From: Symsagittifera roscoffensis
Lineage: Eukaryota > Xenacoelomorpha > Acoela > Convolutidae
Direction: 5' to 3'
Assembly: GCF_963678635.1 (NCBI RefSeq)
Contig: NC_087066.1
Coordinates: forward strand, 9,576,723 to 9,640,722
DNA length: 64,000 nucleotides
Shown: one piece after another, positions 41,200 through 53,050 of the stretch
How positions within the stretch are numbered: position 1 is the stretch's first letter
Layout of the letters: each line of letters opens with the position of its first letter
Position numbers and translations under genes: made by a program
The notes under the pieces: model-generated
The model's database searches: none
What the model was told of the DNA's origin: nothing
The model's input: the letters and a program-made list of their open reading frames with translations, nothing else

Positions 41200-41568
41200 C
41201 TAAAATGTCCCGATGAGCTGTTGTTGCAGTTCCAGGGCAACATGTACCAGTACGTGGGACCCTCTTGGTAAAACTCGTGTATAAATCCGGCTGCGTCGTG
41301 CAAAATTGCGTGCAATCGTTAAAACTTTAGAATTTCTCGAGTATTTAACCATGGAAGAGTTATCAATACCAATCAAGCCACCATAAGGTCTCAACTTATA
41401 TAAAATGTTGTAGTAAGGATTATCAGGACTAACGAAAAGCAGAGAACATACAACTAGAAAAAAAATTTGTCGGTCAGAATTATCTGGAAAAGTTTGTTTC
41501 AAGGACGTAAAAAATTCGTGAATCGTTTTTAAATCAATAGGAGTTACTCTGCTTTTTTGGAATCTCAT
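41200..41568 (-). CDS. Unassigned 122-residue ORF (duplication copy)
   Basis: Identical translation to 32320-32688. Confidence 0.45.
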   Translation of the reverse strand: MRFQKSRVTPIDLKTIHEFFTSLKQTFPDNSDRQIFFLVVCSLLFVSPDNPYYNILYKLRPYGGLIGIDNSSMVKYSRNSKVLTIARNFARRSRIYTRVLPRGSHVLVHVALELQQQLIGTF

Positions 41569-42359
41569 CTCAAAATAAATTGACCCAGCAGATACTGTTT
41601 AGACTCATTAATCTATCCTTGGTAGATAATCAAACAAACCATCGGAAGATTTTTGTATTTTGATAGATTGCTGAAACATCGAAGTCTTTATCAACCCATA
41701 TTGAGTTGAAATCAAACGACTATTTGAATACATTTTCATAATTAGCAATATTTAAATTGCTCACAGTACTTTGTTGAAGCTAACTCAAATAAAAGTGTTT
41801 CTTTGAAAATTAACTCGTTTAATTTCTTTGAAATTTCCCGCGCACTCCCGTGAAACACGACGTAGCGTTAATAACAGAGTTTAAAAAGGATTTTTTTTCT
41901 GTGATTGAAAGCACTTCTAACTGTAAATGTTCATTATCAATATCTTCAGTACACCAAATTCCCTCTTACTTCGTTTTTCTTATTTCAAAGTTTGGCAATC
42001 TATCATTTGGTATACTTTAGAAACAGCCGCCGCATTTGGAGAGTAATTTCAATTTACTGCCTTTTCACCATAAAATATAGCTCAAGTTAAGGAATTAGTT
42101 TACTGCTGATAACAGTTAAGCTACGCTGCCAAAATTGCCGGTGAATTTTTATTCTATACCATAAATGTCAAATCCCCATTCACTAACAAGTTTCAACTAG
42201 GTCGAAAGTTCATTTGCTCGAAACTAAGTTAATAATTAATATGATTCATATAATTAACCAGGACTTGTTATTAGGACCCCAAAAATTGGAATTAGAAAGA
42301 ATTTTGTATCGCGTCTCTTGTTGTTAAACTAAGCCTAAGCAAGATCCTCTGCTTTTTGG

Positions 42360-42484
42360 TTGGAAAATTTCTTTCGTTTACAAAATCCTAGGACGAGGGT
42401 CCTCCAAAAAAGTTAAGGACCCCTTTCCTGGGATTTTGCTTTACGTGAGGACCCCCCTTAGGATCCGGGACACGATACAATACT
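42360..42484 (-). repeat. Polinton terminal repeat (duplication copy)
   Basis: Copy of 33480-33604. Confidence 0.6.
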
Positions 42485-43197
42485 ACTTAAATTATCTCGA
42501 TTTTGAATAATTAGATCAATGTTCAAGAATCAACACTTTTCTTTTTAAGGTCTTGTTAAAAAAACCCGAAAATTGACATAGGCAGGAGGGATGTAAAATT
42601 ATAAAAGTGAACAGAGTACAAGAAAAAAAAAGAAAGCAAGGTGCCAGTTTTTTAACCAAATCAAATTTCAGCTTAAGCAAGACTGCTCGTATATCAGGGT
42701 AAAGACCTGAATGTTCCGACTGTCCATTAATTCATATCAAATAAATTTTGGGAAAAGAAAATATTGAAAACCTATACATTTTTGACAAAATCAAAGTGTA
42801 AAATTTTTAGTCCTTCGAAATTGAAACGACCACCAATTAGCCTCATTTCAATTTGGGACGCTTTTGATGTGCGGTATTATTTGCCTATTATAATTAATTC
42901 GCGTCACGCTCTCAGCATTATCATGAAACTCTTCAAAGCACGCATGGTTTAATCCAGAACTAGGCAAATTTAGCAATTTTCAAACCCCCGGAACTTTTAA
43001 AAAACCATTTGATGGTAAAATATCTTTTTTACGTTTGAACGCAGGAATTCAATATCTTTAATGACTTAAAAAAAGTTTTTGATTAATATTTTGATTAGTG
43101 AAAAATAAACACACTGAGCATAAATATTCCGTTTTCTTGTTCGAATTATTTCAGAAAAAAAAACGTATCATAATCCAGTATACTTAACTAGTACTGT

Positions 43198-43626
43198 CAG
43201 TAGCGGAGTTGAGGGGAGGGGAGGGGTGTGGATGCCTTACTTCCCTCAGGGATTCGACCCCCTGCCGTCTCAAAGGGTCCCCCTTTGTACTGTTTTGAGA
43301 CATCCATTTTTGGGTGACTGACCTTAAATTTTTTTAAAGTGAACAAATCTATACGGCGCCAATCTATACTAGTTTTATAAAAGTGAACAGAGTACAAGAG
43401 AAAAAACGAAAACAAGATAACAATTTTTCGACCAAAGTGGAGCGCGCGCCGAAAAAAACCGCTATTTACAATCGAAATTTTCCCAAAAGGGCCCAAAAAC
43501 GCATTTTTTGGCGTTTTTCAAAAATTAGCATGCGGCGCTGAAATTGGTCGACCTACAAAAAAGGAGGTCGACAAAGTTTTCAAATTTGTTTTGACCCCCC
43601 TCGAGAAATTTCTAGATCCGCGCCTG
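43198..43626 (-). mobile_element. hAT-like MITE, 429 bp
   Basis: Ends are CAGTAGCGGAGTTGAGG and, in reverse, CAGGCGCGGATCTAGA. Subterminal sequence (CTCAGGGATTCGACCCCCTG) matches the MITE at 44646-44916 in opposite orientation, so they are one family. I see no matching 8-bp target duplication (AGTACTGT against GCTATTAT), so one end may be secondary. Non-coding. Confidence 0.7.
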
Positions 43627-44056
43627 GCTATTATTAAAAAGATTTTTGCATTAAAAAAATTGTACGGATTTCTTATTTTTGAACCCCCCCCCCACCCCAC
43701 GGATGCATAGTTACAAATATCGCCCTATAATGAAATGAATCAACGGTTAAGCATATGAGAATTTTCTAATTAGTAACGAATCTCCCCCACTTTTGCAAAA
43801 GGAAGATATTGTTAAAGAGATCGAAAAGTAGGTTATAGATTCGTTTTCACCCGATTATAATCAGTTAGTCTAGAACTTTATCAAGTGACAAAAAATTTAC
43901 ACTATAATCAAACCGCTCAAATCTTGCTGGAAAACCGCTCAAACCGCTCAAATCTTGAGCGGTTTTTGAGCGGGATCTCGACCCGGGTTACTATCCAAGT
44001 AACTCCAGTGCGAAGATTTTGACTTAAGATAGACTAAAACTTGTATCTGTTTTTAG
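43627..44056. other. Host intergenic or intron DNA
   Basis: No ORF supported. A short perfect hairpin (ACCGCTCAA, ATC, TTGAGCGGT) sits near 43944-43964, preceded by two more ACCGCTCAAA copies. A C-run with a neighbouring CCACCCC lies near 43685. Confidence 0.5.
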
Positions 44057-44191
44057 CAGCCACAAGTTAATCTGTTTGCAATCGGGATGCACAAGAATGC
44101 CTCAAAACCTTCGCTGAACGTTATTGCGGGATCGCCGTTGAGAGTTTTATCATATAAAACATTCGATAACTTTCATCAGGACGAATTTCAG
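44057..44191 (+). CDS. Probable host exon, phase 0, unknown gene
   Basis: Forty-five open codons between a T-rich acceptor (CTGTTTTTAG) and a donor (CAG then GTAAAG). The translation starts QPQVNLFAIGMHKN and ends NFHQDEFQ. Length, phase and both splice signals fit. The next + strand exon candidate (45638) begins in the same phase. The product is unknown. Confidence 0.45.
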
Positions 44192-44197
44192 GTAAAG

Positions 44198-44444
44198 TTA
44201 CGACTCTTTCGCCACTCTGCTCTTTTCTTTAGCATAAACTAGATGTACAATTTTGGCCAAATACTCATTTCTCAAGTCAACCGGCTCTCCGTAGGTTTTG
44301 GCTTTCAACGCCAAGCGCAACATCATTACTCGACCGAAAAATTGCGATTGATTCACCAACGCGATTGAGATTAATCGAAATGGAACCAAAATTAGACTAG
44401 CAAGTTCGCTATAATATCTTACAGATGCTGACGCAGCTGGGAAT
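44198..44444 (-). CDS. Probable terminal host exon on the opposite strand
   Basis: The - strand acceptor TTTTTTTCCCCTAG ends at 44445. The open frame reads FPAASASVRYYSELASLILV, VNQSQFFGRVMMLRLALKAK and VHLVYAKEKSRVA to a TAA at 44198. It has a hydrophobic stretch that could be a membrane segment. It starts seven bases beyond the donor of the + strand exon, so the two genes would be convergent and overlapping, or one of them is false. Confidence 0.35.
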
Positions 44445-44645
44445 CTAGGGGAAAAAAAGGTCCGTTTTATCAACTGTAGCGGTAGAATAAAAACCTGAAA
44501 AACTAAAATATGCAGGCACATTAATCAACATCTTGGCCTGGATGGTTTTAATGAAGGTGCTTTTAGAATTAATGTTGAGCTAATCTAATTAGGTTTTAAA
44601 ACAACGAGTGCAATGACGCTAGAAGTCTATGTTCTTGTTTAAAAC

Positions 44646-44916
44646 CAGAGGCGGATCTAGGATTTTCTCAAGGGGGTGAGGATATTTTTTGTCAACTTTT
44701 TTTAGAGACTTCCCATAGTACTAAAAATACCTTGTTTTGGCCAAATTTTGTGCGCCAAACTTTGAAAAAACAGGCCATAAAAAACTTTGGGGTCCGTCAG
44801 CCAAAAATGGATAACTCACAATAGTTCAAAGGGGGACCTTTGTGTCGGCAGGGGGTCGAATCCCTGAGGGGAGAAGGGGGAGGGGGGAAGCGTCCCCCCC
44901 CCTAAATCCGCCCCTG
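44646..44916 (+). mobile_element. hAT-like MITE, 271 bp, with 8-bp target duplication
   Basis: Terminal inverted repeats are CAGAGGCGGATCTAGG at the left and, in reverse, CAGGGGCGGATTTAGG at the right. The flanks TTTAAAAC (44638-44645) and CTTAAAAC (44917-44924) agree at 7 of 8 bases, the duplication length of hAT elements. The interior is non-coding, with runs of G and C. Confidence 0.85.
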
Positions 44917-45033
44917 CTTAAAACTTTTTAATAAGCGTACAGATAAGAATGCTGAAGCTATCATGCTTTTTCAGCAAAGACTATTTTTCATTTTTTTTTT
45001 ACTTGAACCGTCTTGTAGTACTTGGCCCGTCTT

Positions 45034-45622
45034 AACTAAAATGAGAACCAAAAATCGGCTTGTGCTAACTATGGTTGTTTCTAAGGCACAATATCAAGCT
45101 AAACATAAAAATGTCCAATTTGCACACGTTTGGACGAACATTTCCGGTCTTATACAACTCTGAATAAGTGAGTTTCAGGTGAAGAGGACTTTTTGAAAAT
45201 TCCGGATGCAGCAAACAAGCTTTGTTCATGAAAGTTTTTTCTAAGTTTATTTTTTTTTTCATTCTTTTAAGCTATAATTTCATTTTGATCAGACAGATAA
45301 AAAAAATATCGATCAGTTTCCAGGCTAATTGAGAATTTTTTTGAAAAAGCAGTCTGATCAAAATGAAATTATAGCTTAAAAGAGTGAAAAAAATGGTTTT
45401 AGAAAAAAACTTCAACTCTTCACCTGAAACTCACAATTCAGAGTTGTATAAGACCGGAAATATTAGTCCAAATGTGTGCTTGATATTGTGCCTTAGAAAC
45501 AACCATAGTTAGCACAAGCCGATTTTTGATTCGATTTTTGATTCGTCCAAATGTTTAGCTTGATATTGTGCCTTAGAAACAACCATAGTTAGCACAAGCC
45601 GATTTTTGATTCTCATTTTAGT
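45034..45622. mobile_element. Foldback (long inverted repeat) element
   Basis: Arms of about 250 bases: 45034-45294 and 45351-45622 are reverse complements around a 56-base loop (inner edges CTATAATTTCATTTTGATCAG and its complement). The outer part of the right arm (GTGCCTTAGAAACAACCATAG) is present twice, at about 45488 and 45569. Non-coding. It would form a very stable hairpin. Confidence 0.85.
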
Positions 45623-45637
45623 TTTCACTTTTAATAG

Positions 45638-45977
45638 ATATATACAACGCTTTGCAAAGGAGTGGCTTACCTTCCACTGAAAGATGGAAACGAAACTACA
45701 GGTGGCCCCGATTACAACAACGCTAAGTACATATACGAGAACAAAATGAACCTCACATATACGATAGTTAATTGGTGGACATATTTTACTGTACCGTACG
45801 ATCCGGGTAGCCTATTAAGCATAAAATTCAGATTCGAAAGCCAGCAGATTGATGGGGCCAATTTCTCGCTACACTTGTTTTTTGGATACGGAGATGTTGT
45901 TCCCTCAGCAGTCTATAACGACTTCATGTTGACGGTGGGAGAAAACGAAACAAAAACAATTTTGGTCAGACCACCAC
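45638..45977 (+). CDS. Probable host exon encoding part of an extracellular protein
   Basis: The acceptor CACTTTTAATAG leads into 113 open codons: GVAYLPLKDGNETT, then MNLTYTIVNWWTYFTVPYDP, DGANFSLHLFFGYGDV and GENETKTILVRPP, and a donor GTAAGT at 45978. There are four potential N-glycosylation sites (NETT, NLT, NFS, NET) and no membrane span, as in a secreted or extracellular domain. It fits in phase after 44057-44191. The acceptor lies 15 bases beyond the foldback element. No family recognised. Confidence 0.55.
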
Positions 45978-47109
45978 GTAAGTTCAACAAAGATCTTTTT
46001 TATGATTTCTGATACAAAAACAGTTTTATATGAACATATCGTATCTAATTAGGTATTGAAAACAATCCAAAATATTATATTATTTACAAATAGTTTTTGT
46101 AAAACGTTTTTTTGGTCAATTTCGGACCTCGACTTGAGCTAATCTTTGATAGCAACATCCCATTTGCTAATTTGTTCCTTCATCTTTCTACGTCTGATCT
46201 GTTTTTTTTTTGCTGGACAAACTGACTTGGAGTGCAGATTGTTTTTGCAGTGCTCCTGCGGTAGAAAAGCTGTGATATTTGCTGAACCACTTTGAAGCTG
46301 CGTTTTAATTGCAATTAATAAATGAAATTTTAATTTAATCAGTTTAACTATAGACTAGTTATCTCAAAAATTACCCTTACAAAAAACTGTTTAAAAGATA
46401 GTGAAGTTATTTTTTCAAAGGTTAGTAAAAACCTCTTGAGACATAATACGGTCTAATTGATTCTCAAGTTTTTTGAGAGAAAATTTTTAGCACAGTTCAA
46501 CGAAAACTTTTTCAAATCTGATATTCGGTTTAAAATAAACGGCAGTTGTTTATGAGCAGCAAACACTGATTGAGACGCAGAATCAATTGTGACTAAATAG
46601 AGGGGAGTGCGGTGAAAAAGTAGACAACCATCATAAATGCTGGTCAAAAAAGAGACAAATACAAGTATTGATCACACAGAATGTAGATAGAAAAAACTGC
46701 ACGCAAAAAAGAAAAAACAATTTTTTTAATTGGTACATGTGTTTGATTTTGATTGCTTAATACAATATTTGTGTAATTTATAATCAGTCCATTTTATAGT
46801 TAGTCTACTTTTTTTGCTACGTAACCACCTAGAGGCCAGTGGAGCAAGCTTTCATATAGTTGAAACTGCCCCTTGCGATGCTTTTTTACTTGAAGTTTCT
46901 TATGCTCTAATCTGGCTTCAATTCTCCAAAAAAGGTCGTTGAACGAAATGTATAAATTAATAATCTGCTGGTTAAAGGTTATGAATATTTTCTAAGCTCA
47001 ATTGATCAAGTCGGTGGCTTTGTTCTTGATTTACTTTGAAATACTTGCGACTTCATTGGCTAATTTGATAGCAAAAAAAAATGCTTCTCTACAGCAAAAC
47101 TGAAAACGA
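45978..47109. other. Intron or intergenic host DNA
   Basis: AT-rich, no supported gene. A possible acceptor (TTGTTTTTGCAG) ends at about 46251, but the codons after it stop quickly in the expected phase. Nothing else seen up to the LTR. Confidence 0.4.
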
Positions 47110-47860
47110 TGGAAGCAGATCCAAACTATTATTTTTTATTGGTTATAATTTAGATATTTTATCCCTACAAAATATTAAAGACTAACCAATCACACTCCAT
47201 CAAACTAACAACCCACTTATTTGTAAGTTCTGAAATTACTTGTAATTTCAGCACCAGAGCGATTTGAATTTAACTTACAACTTAGTTGCTTTCTCCAAGA
47301 GACCGACTCATAACAAAACCAGTATACTCTAGATCTATTGAGACTAAGAGATATAAGAGTAAGATTAAGATCGGTATTAGACTATGCAGTTGCACGAATA
47401 TATCCGGTCGAAAATAAGATTGCGTGACGAGCAGACGGTGTACCCTATCTGAAATCACTCTATGAGTTAGACCTCCATCCCAACTCATCTGGTGCTGCCA
47501 CCAAAAGTCTCGAACAAGACCTCAAAAAATAATGTAGCTCAGAACTAACCAAATAGATTAGACTTACACAAAAAACATTTCCAAAAATGTTACAACAATT
47601 TAATTGAAATGTCTCTACGACTCAATAGATCAGAGCCACTATTCCGAACAATACGAGACCTAACCGGTATTGAAAGAAGACCTCGGACAAGAGACGATAT
47701 ACGACTACAAAGAAACTTACCATTAAGTTTCATGATCGTACGGCAAAAGCCAACACAAACTTTTATATTTAGAATTTTATTAGCATTGAATTTAGGTTTT
47801 CATTTGCAAACATAGTATATTTGAAGAAACATTAGTTAGTATGAACACAAGTTGTTAGCC

Positions 47861-47867
47861 TATAAAA
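47861..47867 (+). promoter_or_regulatory. LTR TATA box (TATAAAA)
   Basis: TATAAAA in otherwise mixed sequence inside the LTR, followed 66 bases later by AATAAA. This spacing fits a short R region. Confidence 0.5.
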
Positions 47868-47932
47868 ACCATCTCTTCATCCCAGCTTCATCGCATAATG
47901 GAAGCATAAATCCACTAACATCATCAAAAACT

Positions 47933-47938
47933 AATAAA
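47933..47938 (+). terminator. LTR poly(A) signal (AATAAA)
   Basis: AATAAA downstream of the putative TATA box, placed as expected for an LTR poly(A) signal. Confidence 0.4.
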
Positions 47939-47990
47939 ACCAAAATTTTCTATCAATTAAACCTTAATTTAATTTATTAAAGCCTAACCT

Positions 47991-48956
47991 AATTCTTACT
48001 TTTATTTAAATTAAATTCAACAGATCATCAAGGCTTTCCTTTGATCTTTATTTCACTTTTATCTAAGTTAAACTTAATTTCCTTAATTTTATATCCTGAT
48101 CGTCAAGGCTTATCCTTGGATCAAATAGAACAGTTTTGTTCTTCCCTTCACAATTAATAAAATATCTAACGACCTCAAACGTCGATTCACTACCCAACCT
48201 TTTCTCAAGACCCAAGACTAAAAGAAACTTTTCAACCACACTAACCATTCTAATTAGGATAAACAGTGTACAACTTCGGTTATTCATCCTTCACTTGACC
48301 CCCCCATACCCTCTTACCTGACCCAGGGTAATACTTAAACCTAGTAAATTTAAAATAGTATCTAACGAACTAATTGTGTTCTAATTAGACCTGACCCTTG
48401 TGGATTGATTTACTATTCTCCAACCCTTGAACACAAGCACTACCCCTAAATAAGATTAAGTAAATTAACACCTTAACTTAGACTAGCCACGAGAAAGTAA
48501 AAAACATTCTCAGGAATCTATATATACTTTTCTCTCCAACCCTGAAATACATAACCCAAGTAAAGCTAACCACAAAAAAAAGTAAGAACTAACAGTTTAG
48601 GATATTAAAAATCACTAATCCCAATATTGCATCCGTCATCTTAAACCTTATGTCAATAGACAATTTAGGAAATAAATCAACAATCAAATTACAAAATTGT
48701 GAAACAAACAACGAAAAATATGATCTCGTAATCACTCCACAAAAACAATTAATAAGATATATTAGAACGAAAGGACCGACAACCACAAGGAAAAATATAA
48801 GCAAACAAATACAAGTTACATGAAAAATATTTTCAAAGCGAAGAAACGCAGTCTCCAAAACGAAGAATCAAAAAGACATATAAAAAAAATCAGTACTTTT
48901 ATACAATTGGAATCAACCAATAAAGTCCATTAAAAACTACACATTAACAGTCATAA
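47991..48956. other. 5' untranslated leader of the retroelement
   Basis: Nearly 1 kb without a supported ORF between the LTR signals and gag. Part of it may still be LTR. Confidence 0.4.
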
Positions 48957-50461
48957 AACACAAAAAAGAGTCAAAATGAAGAAACCGAAGACGAAAACTT
49001 CATCCTTCCATTTTTAATCAACTCACTCACTGATGATAGAAGACACACCCAATTTTGTCAAAATTTATTCGAAAAAGAAGTTAGTCCATGTCCAGCAGAA
49101 TTACCAAAAGTAAAAATCAAAAGACAAATTTTTGATCACTATTTAACTGGAATATGTAATCAAACACAACAGTACGGAATCTATACGATGGAAATAAAGT
49201 CACCAAGTAAGTTTCAAGGTAGATATCTACTTCAAACAGACAACGTATATATAGATTTTTCAACAGTATTCACAGAATACATTAAAAATATACAACATCC
49301 AAACTCACGAAGAGAGAATTCATTATTCACTAACTATGTATTTACAATAATCTTTACTTATCTATGTATACTAGAAAAAACAGAATTTCAAGGAAATTCA
49401 CCAATTCAAGCATCTAAACATACAACCGTAAGACATGATTTTGCAATATTCTCCGACTTTTTGAACACAATTCGTGAAAATTTAACCAGAAGCGAGGTTT
49501 CGCAGAATGTTAAACACGAATTATAAAAAATCTTAGCATGGTTTATCATTGATTATTTCACACATAATATTGACTTAATCTCACAAGCAAGAAAAATTTT
49601 TAGACTTCAAAAATCTACTGGTGAAACTGTCTTAGCAGAACAATCAGAATTAATCTTAGATATAGGACCTGAACCAATAAATACACCACTTCACCAAAAT
49701 TGGATACATAGACGCACAGCGTTAATACAGACCCCACTTGATGGCGCAGCTCAAAAATGGTTTTCAGTTTTACCTATAGATATAAAATCAGATTGCAAAA
49801 GATTCACACAACAATTTTCAAAAATGTTTGATTCAGAAAGGAACAAACAACATCAAAGATTTTTATGCAATGAAATGCATAGACAACCAAACAAAACGAT
49901 CAAACAACTAGCAGCAAGGATCGAAACACTAGTCTGAAAAGCGTATTCACTTAACACTGAAGATTATATAAAACACAAAAATGTCAGAGATTTTAATGAT
50001 GACTCTAACACGTCAATTAGGAAAACAGCAATCAAAAAGAGATCATCACATCCCTCCTCAATTTGAGAACCAGATTTAAGTTTTGAAAACTAGTTGATAC
50101 ACTAGAACAAGCAGAAATCAGTATGAAATTAGAAGAAACAGAAAATCCTAAATTACAATTTGTTAATAACACTCAAACCACTACAACACAAATAAATAAT
50201 TTACACAACTCAGATATAGATTTATCCGAAAAACTCAATGAAATTTTGAATATAAACGAAAAAAACCCAAACATTAAAGTTAAACCATCATTCCAAAGTT
50301 GGTGTAACTACTGCCGAAGATACGGACATAGCATTGCTGAATGCAGACAAAAACAACAAGACAACCAGAATAAACCACAAAAGTATAAGGAAGCAAACAA
50401 ATCATTTTATCAATACATGAAAAAAGATCAAAACTTACCAAATAAAAAACGGCCACAGTAA
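48957..50461 (+). pseudogene. gag: gag (capsid and nucleocapsid)
   Basis: Gag builds the particle and binds RNA. The frame is open from 48957 without a clear ATG. It reads LPFLINSLTDDRR and KVKIKRQIFDHYL, passes a TAA at 49524, and continues in frame to LIQTPLDGAAQKWFSVLP (about 49723-49778), the conserved Gypsy capsid motif. After a TGA at about 49935 and shifts, frame 50123-50461 carries one zinc knuckle CNYCRRYGHSIAEC (50311-50352, C-x2-C-x4-H-x4-C) and a basic tail. It is one knuckle, two stops and at least one shift. Confidence 0.75.
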
Positions 50462-50689
50462 AACAATTCTTAAAAACCCCTTCCAAACAGTTCAAATTAA
50501 TCAAGAAATCAATCACCTTATAACTCTAACTACAGAGGCAGATCGCCAGACCGAAGAAATTCCAAGAAATTCCAATTTGGTAATCATATTTACCAAAACA
50601 TACCAAAAGAACCACCAAGAGAAAAATTTTGAACTATTTCATTTCTCTTAGGAAGTCCAAAAAGTAGCAAATTTCAACCACCAGACCTT

Positions 50690-51005
50690 GAAATAGATTT
50701 TTTGATAGACTCTGGAGCAGAATCAAATATAATTATTATTCCAACCTGGAATAAAATCAAAATTTCTCATCCAAAACTAACACCATTGAAAACAGCCAGA
50801 AGACTAGCAACAGCATAAGGCTCAACGTTAACAATTACGGAAAAATCCATTTTTTCCTTGTTCCCACTAAAACAATGGAACAAAAGAAACTCTTAAGTAA
50901 ACCATTTAAACAAGCCTTCCACATCACAGATACAAAACAAATTATCATTGGAATTCCTTTTATCACTAATTACATACCAACTATCAATATATTAGACAGC
51001 AAAAA
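50690..51005 (+). pseudogene. pro: Aspartic protease domain of pol
   Basis: IDFLIDSGAESNIIIIPTW at 50694-50750 contains the Asp-Ser-Gly-Ala active-site motif of retroviral proteases. Several stops and shifts follow (first at about 50818). The usual C-terminal motif is hard to place. Confidence 0.65.
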
Positions 51006-51689
51006 TATATAAAAGATAAATATACAAGAATGCCTAACAGCGCTTTAACATTCTTCCAAAGAATGAACAAACAACCAATATTTTTCTCAAAAATGTACCC
51101 CATTTATAATAAAGAAAGAAAACATCTTAAACAACTCTCAGGGTAAATTATTGAATTCCCGATCAAACAAGTTCATCAATATGAAAAAAATCAAAACAAA
51201 CAACATCTCCATAGGTCTGACCTTGAATTCGGACCAAACCATAAATTTTTTAGAGTAACAATTTCTTCCATAAAATACATGCTCTGACATTATTTCTCTA
51301 CATGTACATAACAATTCACCATATAAAAAAACCCTACCTTTAGGAATCCTCGGATTTTGTGAAACTAATGCAACAACATCTCCTACACAAGGAGTAGCAT
51401 ATAGAGTAAATAACATAATACAACTTTTAGATATATGTCAATCAACAATTCTTAATGAAGAATTATCAATAAATAATATAATAAGCAACAAAAAAAGAAA
51501 CACAGACTATTTCACAAAAACACCTTATTTTAAAACAACATTCAAAATATCACCATAAACAGAAGAACAACAAAAATTCTTAACAATGTTCAATTTTCAA
51601 CACTCTCAAATAACACAGAATGGATTTGAAAAATTAGCCGATCTACTATTAAGATACCCAACAGTTTATGCCACATCTAAATTCGACGT

Positions 51690-52440
51690 TGGAAAAAAAA
51701 TTCACCTCTACGTCTACCCTTTAAGCCTGATGCAGTTTTCAAAAAACAATGAGCAAGCAAATTACCAATCCACTTACATGACAAAGTTAATAGATTACTT
51801 GACATTCTAGAACAATATGAAAATATATCTCCAGTAAATGAAAAAGAACAGCCAAAAGGAAGTACCTTTATCAACCCTGTTATTATTCTAGCCAAAGGAG
51901 AACCACCAAAATTAGTTCTATACGCTAGAGATCTCAATTCTCTCATTGACCAATCTAAAAGTAATTGGCCTAGAGAACCAATCCAAGTAATTCTAACAAA
52001 AATAAACGGTAAATACTTCCCAACCGCAGACATGAATAGTGCATATAATCAAATGCCACTGGATGAACAATCACGACGATTAACACAATTTGTTATCGGA
52101 AATCAACAATATGAATTCAATAAAATATTTAATGGCATATCCATAGGACCAGCAGCTTTCTCAGCACTTATGAGTAACATTTTAAGACCACTTATACTCA
52201 AGAAAAATGCATTTACGTACTGGGATGATGTCTTTATGCAATCAAAAACAAAAGATAAAATGTTCATAGTTCTAGAAAAATATCATAAAATTCTACAGAA
52301 CAAAAACATGAAAGCAACCCAAGACAAATCACATTTTTTCTTAACACGCGTAAGTTTTCTTGGACACATTGTAGATAAACACACTATAATCCCATTGTAA
52401 TCACGCATAGACGCAATCCAAAAAATTCAACCACCTACAA
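51690..52440 (+). pseudogene. Reverse transcriptase domain of pol
   Basis: One frame carries all core motifs: LVLYARDLNSLID (about 51916-51954), motif A FPTADMNSAYNQM with the first Asp (about 52020-52056), FNGISIGPAAFSALM (about 52129-52173) and motif C YWDDVFMQS (about 52219-52245), then FLGHIV of the connection. The catalytic Asp pair is intact. Stops occur at about 51751 and 52398, so it is not expressible as one protein. Confidence 0.85.
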
Positions 52441-52464
52441 ACAAAAAGAAACTCCAATAATTCC

Positions 52465-53050
52465 TTGGAAAATTTAAACTTCCTAGGTAAATATGTCTAT
52501 AAAATGCAGTTATACCTAAGACCATTCTATAACATTCTTAGACAACAAAAAAATTTCGAATGGACAATAGAACACCAAAAGCGATTTGAAGAAATAAAAA
52601 AAAATCTCACCGAACAAATTTCAAACACAATTCCAGGTCCGAATCAACCAATTTATGCAATGTGCGATACTTCAAATTTTGGCATCGGTGCAGCATTACT
52701 ACAAGCTCACAATGGAACGAATAAAAAGTATCTCATATCAGCAAGTTCTCGCCTATTTACACAAGCTGAATTAAGACTCTCTACTCTTATGAGAGAATGC
52801 TCAGCTATAATATATGTTCTTACAGAATATGAATTTTGGATACTTGGATCAAAACATCCAACAGTTATTTACGGATCACAAACCTATTATAATTCTTTTT
52901 ACACAAAAAACAAACCCAAACCATAGAAATTACAGATTTCAACTATTTTTAATGTTATATACGGACAGCAGTAAAACACCTTGCACTAGCTGATACTTTT
53001 AGTAGAAATACACCACCTGAACTACTAACAAGAAAAACAACAGTTTAAAT
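52465..53050 (+). pseudogene. RNase H domain of pol
   Basis: After a shift, frame 52465-52926 reads WTIEHQKRFEEIKK, then PIYAMCDTSNFGIGAALLQ with the first acidic residue and LMRECSAIIYVLTEYEFWI with the Glu. The position usually read as Thr-Asp-His-Lys is altered to YGSQ, so one catalytic Asp is lost. A later piece, LALADTFSRNTPPELL (about 52984), is the usual end of this domain. Confidence 0.8.

Larger units (their letters stand above)
34351..43230 (-). repeat. 8880-bp tandem duplication, copy 2
   Basis: Second copy. At 43231 it continues into the intact MITE body, so copy 2 retains the original right border. Confidence 0.95.
47110..47990 (+). repeat. 5' LTR (right border not determinable)
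   Basis: The first 183 bases match 63820-64000 with about 15 differences, which sets the left border at TGGAAGCAGATCC. The right border cannot be set because the 3' LTR leaves the window. The promoter and poly(A) signals below suggest that it reaches at least about 47960. I could not find a convincing tRNA primer site downstream. Confidence 0.7.

Noticed and set aside
48589-48858. Hydrophobic - strand frame in the retroelement leader.
   Set aside because: Low-complexity AT-rich antisense frame without homologue. Nothing supports translation.
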